Positions 56,845-64,000 of a DNA stretch of 64,000 nt are shown piece by piece. Within the stretch, counting starts at the first letter, position 1; each line of letters starts with the position of its first letter. This stretch comes from Luidia sarsii. Its lineage: Eukaryota; Echinodermata; Asteroidea; Paxillosida; Luidiidae. The position numbers and the translations under genes are program-made. Below the pieces are notes generated by a model. It did no database searches. It was given only the letters and a program-made list of their open reading frames with translations, and was not told the origin of the DNA. Where the stretch lies: contig OX465105.1 in NCBI GenBank assembly GCA_949987565.1, forward strand, positions 3,542,496-3,606,495, written 5' to 3'.

Positions 56845-56905
56845 ATGTACATGTGTATGTACGTGTACATGTACATATGTACACGTACATGTACAGTATG
56901 TACAG
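56845..56905. repeat. Self-complementary GTACAT microsatellite
   Basis: Alternating tgtacatg/gtacgtgt units over about 60 bp; it can form a long hairpin. Confidence 0.75.
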
Positions 56906-56913
56906 TTTTACAT

Positions 56914-57772
56914 AGTCCCACTTACTGGGCCGCTAGGAGCTCCCCTTAAACAAGTTTTGAGATCGTCTGTCGCACTAGTGTCCAAACTCGTCTAATATAC
57001 AAAAACACTAATTCTCAACCGAAGGCCTTACAAGTGCCAAAAATCGCGTCCAAAGATTCAATAAAAGCACCCGATGGATTCTACAGATGTGGGCATCAGA
57101 CATGTCACGTTGTTGCAAACTCCAGTCGTGTATCCACGATAAAAAATCTCACCGGGCGCTTTAGCAATGAGGCCACGTACAAACCATATTATACGAAGAC
57201 TGGGTACCAGACGTGCTTGGCCAAACACACTAGCAACTGTTTCAAGTCGCTGTTATAGGCAAGTGCGTGGAACAGTCTCACGAACAATAATATTTTAAGC
57301 TCTAATTTGTCAAGTGATTACCGTACGCAGTTAACTACGCACAGTTTCCAATTTTCCATGTGCGCTTGCCTATAACAGCGACATGAAACAGTCGCTAGTG
57401 TGTTTGGCCAAGCACGTCTGGTACCCAGTCTTCATGTAATATGGTTTGTATGTGGCCTCATTGCTAAAGCGCATGGTGAGATTTTTTATCGTGGACACCC
57501 GACTGGAGTTTGCAACAACGTGACATTTTGTCGGAATGGCGGTCCAAAAATAAATTGTAAGTACCGCTGAAGTACCACTTGTTCGTCTGGACATGTGTAG
57601 AATCTGTTGGGTGCTTTTATTGAATCTTTGAATGCGATTTCGGGCATACTTTTGAGGCCTTCGGTTGAGAATCAGTGTTTTACCATATTATTAGACGCGG
57701 TGAAACGCTAGTGCGACAGACAATCTCAAAACTCGTTTAAGGGGAGCTCCTAGCAGCCCAGTAAGTGGGACT
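56914..57772. mobile_element. 859-bp long-arm foldback element
   Basis: agtcccacttactgggc at the left returns as gcccagtaagtgggact at the right. The arms match for several hundred bp (for example aatgaggccac, gggtaccagacgtgcttggc and inverses) around a spacer of about 110 bp. The right arm has a small extra insertion (about 57525-57595). A roughly 50-codon frame is open on both arms. Confidence 0.85.
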
Positions 57773-57941
57773 AAGTTGTACACAATCTTATGACTGCAGC
57801 AAATTCTATAGTTTAAGTAATAAGTGTGTACTGTAACTTGTAAGTACCGAATAAATTAGTGACAAAACATACTGTACTGTAGCACTAGCAGTGTAGGCGT
57901 AGCTTGGTCATGGCTAGTTAAATTTTCAATAAAAACAAACA

Positions 57942-58181
57942 GGAAGTGTATATTTTGCCGGCACCGGCATTCTTCTAAGTTCTAGCAAACGCTATCTATT
58001 TTGCCGTTCCCTACTCTGATCATGCTGAGTCTGATTGGCAAATTATCGTTATGTCCGGCAAAATAACATTTAGACTGAGCAAGAAGGCTGGCATGGCGTA
58101 ATTAAAATCAGACAATCAGAGTAAGGGAACGGCAAAATAGCGTTTGCAAGAAGAACTCCAGTGCCGGCAAAATTCACTTCC
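57942..58181. mobile_element. 240-bp foldback MITE, GGAAGTG.ATATTTTGCCGGCA family
   Basis: ttttgccggcaccggcattc and tccagtgccggcaaaattc ends; inner arms gcaaacgctat...ttttgccgttccct and inverse. Confidence 0.8.
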
Positions 58182-58638
58182 CCCCACAACAAAATAAATA
58201 AATAAAATAAAACTAAAACTAAAGTTAAGGCAAAACTGTAAAATATTTGCTTTTTAATACTGATGATGACCTTAAATTATTTTGTTAGAAACTACAGCGT
58301 CAACAATTGCAGATATACCTTATCACCAGATAAAACCACGATTTAGAATTTAATTTCATGGTCTAAAGAACGCACAGCCTCCATACTGAGAAAAATGACC
58401 TTTGCCCTTCGTGGGTGACGTGCCTGCACAGCGAGTTCTCCTCAGCTCTTGCACGTAGGCACATTTTGCACAAGATCCCGAGGTCGGACGACAACATCGG
58501 AGCCTAAATTCAACCTTTCGACAAATTCCCCGCCCGCAAATTCGCGAACCACAGCATGAAGAATTAAATATCCTACAATGTGGTGAACTTTCGACCGCCA
58601 GAGTGTGGCTAAAAAACGGGTAAATTAAGAAATCTTAC

Positions 58639-58760
58639 CGGTTTGCAGTCGACAGTTGCCTCCGCTTCGCAAGCAAGTCAGAGAGGGAAAGACATGGGGA
58701 CTTGGGAAAGCAGTGTAGTCCGATGGGGGGATGGCTAGTCTCGGCTCAAGCCTTTTTTTT
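58639..58760 (-). other. Candidate 5' non-coding first exon and promoter region of aldolase
   Basis: A consensus donor (aaaccg|gtaagattt) on the minus strand ends an exon at 58639. The aldolase start exon has an acceptor at 50585 (gtccacag), 41 nt before the ATG, so an upstream non-coding exon is required. This is the best donor I see in the 8 kb upstream, in a locally GC-richer patch. Inference only. Confidence 0.4.
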
Positions 58761-59130
58761 TGTAATTTCTTGCGCCTGCGTGTACAATACTATCGGATCC
58801 CGGGTGCGCTAACTCAGCAGATGCAACACGAAGCAAGACTAGGTGATGTCATGCGCAAAATGGGGTTAAAAGGGGGGGGGGGGGCAGTGCATGCTGCAGC
58901 GTGCATTTAATTTGTGTGAAGGCCCATAGGCCATGTATAGGCTATTAAGTCGGGACTAGTATTGGTCAAGACAGGTCATCCGATTTGTGGGGCTCGCTAT
59001 ATGCTAATTTTGAGCATAAATATCTCCCTTATACGACCACATAGCAATGTCTTGCTGGGAGGCCTTCTTCCTCCTCTGACCCTCCCCATTCTAAATGAAA
59101 AATAAAAAATAACATAAAAATTACATTTAA
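58761..59130. other. No recognised feature
   Basis: A G-run near 58872; otherwise non-repetitive. Confidence 0.4.
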
Positions 59131-59136
59131 AAAAAA

Positions 59137-59312
59137 TTGCAAAGAAAATTTGGACTTGAAGTTGAACCCGAGACCTCTGGTTTGGCGTACCTGGTAATGA
59201 TATAGTACAAAACCAGAGGTCTCAAGTTCAAGTCCCGATCACGTCATTTTTCTTTGCCATTTTTTTGGAAATTTCTTGAAAGGTTCCAAGTCAGTTTTTC
59301 CTTCATTTGTTT
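59137..59312. mobile_element. Head-to-head SINE pair
   Basis: A minus head (gttgaacccgagacctctgg) faces a plus head (aaccagaggtctcaagttca) about 30 bp away, then the plus tail. The pair can form a long stem. Confidence 0.7.
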
Positions 59313-59925
59313 GATTTGTTTGTTATTTACATTAGTAGGCATTTTCTACCATGAATTCCATTAATATAATTAAATAATTAATTAGCATACTTCCAACGAT
59401 GAGATAATTAGGAAAAGTTAAAATTCCAATAAAAACCTTCTTCAAGTTATATTAGTTACCATGTGGAAATAATTCTCAACTAAAATGTCGCCCGTACTAA
59501 ATATTAAAATTAAAGTCCACAACCGAAAAGAGATGCATGTAAACTAGAAAACGTAGCTTTGCCCATGAATAGAACACCCTATTCTAGCAGTACAAACATT
59601 TGGTGGGTCAGATATTTTTATCCTTACAGGATTCATCTCAAAGAAAAGTTTCTGCTACGATTCATGGCCTATGATTATTCAAGGAGTGGCTTTCTGGAAA
59701 TTTAAGCAAGTAAGGAAAACAATCCTTACTCTAAAAACACTAATAACAAATAAGACAATAATGTGGTCTCAAATTCAGGACACAACCTTTATTCAAAAGT
59801 ACCTTCTGAATTGCAAATAATCTTCTTTGTAGTATGAATATAGTGGTAGTTAAAGTTTGAATACACCAACTTGGATGTAACCAGGTAAACTACGACTATA
59901 ATATGTTGTATGCATCTGAATAAAT
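59313..59925. other. No recognised feature beyond decayed hairpin traces
   Basis: A very worn hairpin-like piece at about 59600-59670 (ttacaggattcatctcaaag). Confidence 0.4.
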
Positions 59926-60290
59926 AGGGAGTGTGCTCCCTGGAAATATATGACAGTTATGGTTGAATGCATCTGACTGGCATCCCCACCCCGGCAAAGA
60001 CTAGTTGACAATTTGGGAAGGCCGCCATCTAAGGGCTGGACAGCTCAGGGCCTGATGTTTCGATCCAAGCAGGACCTTGCTCAAAGGCAGAGTGACAAGA
60101 ACAAAAACAAATAGGAAGGGGAGAGCAATAGGGACACGGATGACAGACAAAGGACAAAGAGGATAGCTGGTAGGGTGAGATCAAAGGGAAGGGCAGGGGA
60201 TAGGATAGACTTTATTAAGTAGAGAGGAAAAATCAAAGGGAAACAATCAAAGAGAGAAGTGGGGAAGTGAACACAAAGGGATTATTAGTT
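59926..60290 (+). mobile_element. SINE piece joined to a long hairpin-family element
   Basis: SINE (ccccggcaaagactagttga, gggctggacagctcag) breaks off at about 60048 into gggcctgatgtttcgatcca and then the purine-rich body shared with 13846-14085. Confidence 0.7.
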
Positions 60291-60547
60291 AACATGCAAG
60301 GTGTTACCCCTTCCCCACTTAGATGTGTAGGCCGTGTGGTTGAATTGTTCGAAGACGCTTCATCCACATTTTCTCCCGGGTCAAACGGACAGCATGGCTA
60401 CGATGACCAAGTGATTCTCTGCCAAGTACACTCATGTCTGATATAGAGTGCTTTAAAGGGAGTTTGATGTGACACCCAACAGGGGTGTCCGATATACTAA
60501 TGTATTACTTTAGTCTCAGAACAAATTTTATGCGATCAATAGCATTA

Positions 60548-61089
60548 CAGTGGAACGTCGCTATAACGAACATCCTGGGATCCATGAAAATTGTCCGGTA
60601 TAGCAATCATTAATTTTTTTATTTTTTTTTATTTTTTTTATTTTTTTTTGGGGGGGTCCAAATTATACACACTGAGTCTTTTATCTAAATTTAGTGGGCC
60701 TGACGTTTCAATCCTAGCAGGACTTTTCTCAAAGAAACAAATAACCTATTTATACTCACTATTTTTTGTGTGAAGATCGTTCGTTCTATTGTAATTAATC
60801 TTGTTTTCTCTTTATAGACTTAAGTTACTGTACTAAAGACATTTTCCCCACCTTTTTGTCATTTTGATCTCCTTTTATTGTATCTAATGATCCTTCCATG
60901 TAAATGTACAAATGTTTTTAATTCGGCCTTTGGCCCCTAATACATTTATAATTGCTAATAATTTCAAATTCAAAAAATAGCACTTGCCATCGCATATCCA
61001 AGGACATATATGTTGGGAGCCAAAGGGCATGTTCGTTATAGCTGAATGTTTGGAATATATCGGCGTTCCGTTATAGCGACGTTCCACTG
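60548..61089. mobile_element. Pogo-like MITE with TA duplication, 542 bp, at the MRM3 3' end
   Basis: cagtggaacgtcgctataac and its inverse at the right end (gttatagcgacgttccactg), flanked by TA. A hairpin-family arm (about 60693-60735) is inserted inside. CAGTGGAAC ends with TA duplication are common for pogo/Tigger-type MITEs. An AATAAA on the minus strand at 60874-60879 could serve MRM3. Confidence 0.8.
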
Positions 61090-61110
61090 TATAAGCTGTT
61101 CAAGCTCAGT

Positions 61111-62264
61111 TCAGTTCCCTGTTTCCCCGTGAACCGAGTTCTGTCTCAGGACCTCAAAGAGAATCACGCTGGCAGACACGGCAGAGTTCAGACTCTCCAT
61201 GGTGCGGGCCATTGGGATGTGCACTCTGAAACCCAGAGACTTGTCGCACAGCTCCAAGGCACTGTCACTCAATCCCTCCGTCTCCCCGCCTATGACGACC
61301 GCCGATTTGACCCGCCAGTCCACTTCATAGTAGGATTTAGATTCGAGCATCGGTAGGGCTTGGCTGTCCGCGTCTTCCGGCTGACAATCGCCGCACTCAA
61401 GACTTGGCCCCGCTTGCTCCTGTTTCGCACGGTGCTCTTCGCGGGTTCCTCTCCGGCGGTAAGGGAATGCTTCCGGCCAGTCGCTGCTGTCCTGCGGGCT
61501 GGCGCGGGACACGCGATTGTCGGCCACGTGAACGGCGGTGTCGTCGTTGAGATGGTTGGGGACAGACGGCCAGGGAATGTTGGACAGGATCGGCATGTGG
61601 AAATGCGCTCCAGCCCCGGCGCGCAAAACCTTAGGCTCCCAGAGGTCAACGCAACCTGTCAAAGGTCAAAAGGAATCACGGTGACAGTACATGGTTTGAT
61701 ATAAGACTAGATAAAGATCGACAATTTGTTTAAATTGTTAAAAAAATTGTTCAACTTAAATTGAAAAAGCTGCATCCACTTTGTGAAATCCCCGAACTGC
61801 TGCAGCTAGTGGAATGTCGCTATAAAGAATATCCCGACCTCTCGGGATCCATGAAAGTCGTTGGTATAGCGGCCGTTTGTTATAGCAGTTACCGCCGCAT
61901 ATCTACGAACGTATACGTCGGGAGCCAAATGACAAGTTCATTATAACCGAATGTTCAGTATATTGGCGTTCGTTATAGCAGTATTCCACCGTACAATTGA
62001 TTGTTTGCATCTGAATGAAAGCGGGGGTGTGATCCCCGGGGATGTGCGGCAGTTAAGGGTCAAATGCTGCTTTATGGGATGGACGCTTCTGATGCTGTGA
62101 CCTACCTTTTGTCAGCAAAATCTTCTCGCACTGCGCGGCTACGGCCGAGCGAAGGATCGTCCCAAGATTACCGGGCTCCCTGATGTTGTCGCAAATCAGG
62201 GTCAGAGGAAGTGCCGGGGAACCAGACCGAAGGAAGTGCTCATGGGAAGGCTTCTTGAAAACGC
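61111..62264 (-). CDS. MRM3: rRNA 2'-O-methyltransferase (SpoU/SPOUT family), MRM3-like, C-terminal two exons
   Basis: Two exons: 62264-62106 (1 nt completes a preceding codon) and 61655-61111, joined across AAAG|GT so that LLTKG runs into CVDLWEPKVLRAG as in vertebrate MRM3. The three SpoU motifs are present: motif 1 in NIREPGNLGTILRSA, motif 2 in VVIGGETEGLS, motif 3 in IPMARTMESLNSAVSASV. The knotted SPOUT fold binds S-adenosylmethionine; MRM3 methylates a guanosine ribose in mitochondrial large-subunit rRNA. A charged insertion lies between motifs 1 and 2, as in human MRM3. The gene is 5'-incomplete: I find no supported upstream exon between 62265 and 64000, so the N-terminus is probably beyond the window. 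The stop codon is only about 20 bp from a pogo-like MITE. Confidence 0.92.
61760..62070 (+). mobile_element. SINE with a nested pogo-like MITE
   Basis: The SINE body (ctgcatccactttgtgaaat...ctgctgcagcta) is interrupted at 61809-61991 by a 183-bp element with pogo-like ends (gtggaatgtcgctataaag ... ttcgttatagcagtattcca), TA on both sides, then resumes (ttgtttgcatctgaatgaaa). It lies in the MRM3 intron. Confidence 0.75.
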
Positions 62265-62293
62265 CTGATTGAAAGACGAACAAAGAACATTAG

Positions 62294-62915
62294 GGCCTGA
62301 CGTTTCGATCCTAGCAGGACCTTTCTCAAAGGCAGAGAGAAAGGTCCTGCTAGGATCGAAACGTCAGGCCCACTAAATTTTAAGATTTACATTTTGGTAA
62401 TTTTAAGCCGTGTCCGCATTGGACTTATTTTTTACCAAGCCTGTGGGTAACATTCCAATGGGTAAATCTTCCCGGCGTCCGCACTTGGACTTTTCGACTC
62501 GGGTAAACTAACCGAGACGATGGGTAAAACTAACCGACTCATGTACATGTGCATGTACTGTAGGTACACAAACACGTTGTTACCCTGCGCCCGCACGAGT
62601 CTTGCATACAGTAACGTAACGTGAGGGGCGCCGGATGTGGTTTTTTACCGAGTCGTTTACCGAGACGTCGTGTCCGGATTGGACTTATCGACTCGGTTAA
62701 ACTGACCTGGTCAATTGAACCGGGCAGAGGTTGGTCGGTTAAACTACCCACTGGAGTCGGGTAAGTTACCTGGGAGGAAAACTTCCTGGGCTGTCCGCAC
62801 TGGACTTAAAATGGTCAATTTACCCATTTGCTCGGTTAGTTTACCCATTTTAAGTCCAGTGCGGACGCGGCTTAAGTCAGTAAGCAGTTTGCAACATTTT
62901 TGTATATCACCTAAA
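62294..62915. mobile_element. Hairpin-family element split by a 465-bp TTAA element
   Basis: Both hairpin arms and the start of its tail (62294-62402) are followed, after 62871, by the rest of the tail (agtcagtaagcagtttgcaa to ttgtatatcac). Confidence 0.85.
62407..62871. mobile_element. 465-bp TTAA-flanked TIR element, GCCGTGTCCGCATTGGACTTA family
   Basis: Inverted ends gccgtgtccgcattggactt and aagtccagtgcggacgcggc, TTAA at 62403-62406 and 62872-62875. Inner sub-repeats of ggtaaactaaccga type. No ORF of note. Confidence 0.85.
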
Positions 62916-63074
62916 GAACATTAGGATTAGATTGCTGAAACTTTTCCTTGTAAAGATTATGCAAATAGCCGTGTCAGTCTACAAGAAGCATCAAAGCAAT
63001 GGGCGGTAGGACTTTATAAGACCTTGTGAATAAATGAAATTTGAAGGTTTGCATGGTGAGAGTATCAGGATAAA

Positions 63075-63232
63075 TAGGTTTGCGGAGACACCATGTAAAT
63101 TTGCCAACTGCCAATGGTTTCTCCTGAAGACGAGCAGAGTATACTGTTCGAAACGTCGAGTTCCTCTTTTCAGAACCACACTTTCTTAAAAAAGAGAATT
63201 TACATGGTGTCTCCGCAAACCTATTTATACCT
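63075..63232. mobile_element. 158-bp foldback of the ACACCATG type
   Basis: ataggtttgcggagacacca and its inverse at the end (tggtgtctccgcaaacctat), with a central gacgagcagagtatactgtt / cgaaacgtcgag block. Confidence 0.85.
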
Positions 63233-63700
63233 TGTGAATAATCCAAAATGAGGCATGAGCTTTCATAGGGACAGCTGCTTCGTCAGATGCACTGAAGGAG
63301 GACAGGAAGAGAGTTGGTTGGTATACCGAGTGGAGAGCCTAAATGTATAGGTCCCCAAGCAGATGTGTTAAGGCTCAGAAATTCAGTAAGGCCCCATGGA
63401 CATGTGTACAGGTTCAAGATCCCCTACCCTATAAATTATCAATAGCCTGCTCATTGACATGGACACATAGCCCTGGTGAGTGGGTCAGTGTTCATTCTGA
63501 CACCGGATGGCTGTGAGTGAACACCCCATGCCCATTGCTTGAGATTAAAGTTTACAGCACGCTTCGTATGCTACGTGTCATAATCATTTCAGGTACACAA
63601 ACTCCCTAGGGACGATCTTGGTCCACCAGGGGTGCAACACTAAACAAAAGGCTGGTAGCGATAAGTCAGAAGACGGACCTTGTACAAGGCGAGAAAACAG
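63233..63700. other. No recognised feature
   Basis: No upstream MRM3 exon or repeat family seen. Confidence 0.4.
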
Positions 63701-63704
63701 CAAT

Positions 63705-64000
63705 TCAAACAAAGGCTAGTTGACTATTTGGGACGGGCACTCTCCAAGGGAGCTCAGGTGGTATGAGTGCTGGTGTGCAAAACCAGAGGTCTCGGGTTCA
63801 AGTCATGCACCAGTCAAATTATCCTTGCTAATTTTCTTCAAAGACTAGTTGGAAATGCCAACATCTATAAGGGCTGGATAGGTTAAGTTTTAAGAGCACT
63901 GGTATGCCAGAGGGTTCAAGTTCCGGTCCAGACAAAACTTTCTTTGGCTTTTTTTCAAAAATGTTTTTTAAAAGTTCCCAGTCAGTCTTTCCTTTACTTG
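63705..64000 (+). mobile_element. Two SINE copies in tandem at the right edge
   Basis: One with ctagttgactatttgggacg and agaggtctcgggttcaagtc; the second with gggctggataggttaagttt and ggttcaagttccggtccaga, tail running to the end of the window. Confidence 0.75.

Overview
This is eukaryotic nuclear DNA, probably from a marine invertebrate. A deuterostome such as an echinoderm is my guess, at low confidence. The evidence is split genes with GT-AG introns and conserved exon phases, metazoan housekeeping genes, and very dense short non-autonomous transposons, tRNA-derived SINEs and simple repeats. I see no operons, prophage or CRISPR array. Only about 6 kb is coding.

Five genes can be assembled exon by exon. 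(1) 9198-15492, minus: an N-terminally anchored protein of about 879 aa, with a possible START/SRPBCC-like domain followed by a lysine/glutamate-rich tail of about 680 aa; family not recognised. (2) 21257-33986, minus: mitochondrial phosphatidylserine decarboxylase PISD, seven coding exons, 416 aa, complete with the self-cleaving LGST motif. (3) 37915-39380, plus: a MIF/D-dopachrome tautomerase family protein, three exons, 121 aa, with its own TATA box and poly(A) signal; it lies head-to-head with PISD. (4) 41886-50543, minus: class I fructose-bisphosphate aldolase, seven coding exons, 362 aa, all catalytic residues present. (5) 61111-62264, minus: the last two exons of the mitochondrial rRNA 2'-O-methyltransferase MRM3; its 5' part lies beyond the window. 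An extra exon inside the largest PISD intron (29149-29526) encodes a hydrophobic N-terminus and ends in the right phase to splice onto PISD exon 3. It may give PISD a second, differently targeted isoform.

The rest is repeats. At least ten palindromic (foldback/MITE) families recur. Some copies have clear target-site duplications: TTAA (three families), 8 bp (two insertions), 9 bp (two insertions) and TA (pogo-like). The most abundant is a hairpin whose arms carry the motif cctttgagaaaggtcctgc; it is present in roughly two dozen full or partial copies. A tRNA-headed SINE (Cys-like anticodon loop) occurs about twenty times in both orientations. Several elements are nested, giving relative ages. 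Tandem repeats include a 1 kb GGGAGA array filling one PISD intron, a GACT array with a perfect hairpin, a 21-bp minisatellite, 98-bp and 180-bp satellites, and an array made of splice-acceptor-like units in the tautomerase gene.

Layout: 1-9197 repeats, no gene; 9198-15492 anchored protein; 15493-21256 repeats and LINE debris; 21257-35400 PISD with probable 5' exon; 35400-37577 shared upstream region; 37578-39760 tautomerase; 41300-50584 aldolase with 3' region; 50585-58640 repeats and probable aldolase 5' exon; 58640-61110 repeats; 61111-62264 MRM3; 62265-64000 repeats. The genes have unrelated housekeeping roles; PISD and MRM3 both act in mitochondria, but I see no functional cluster.
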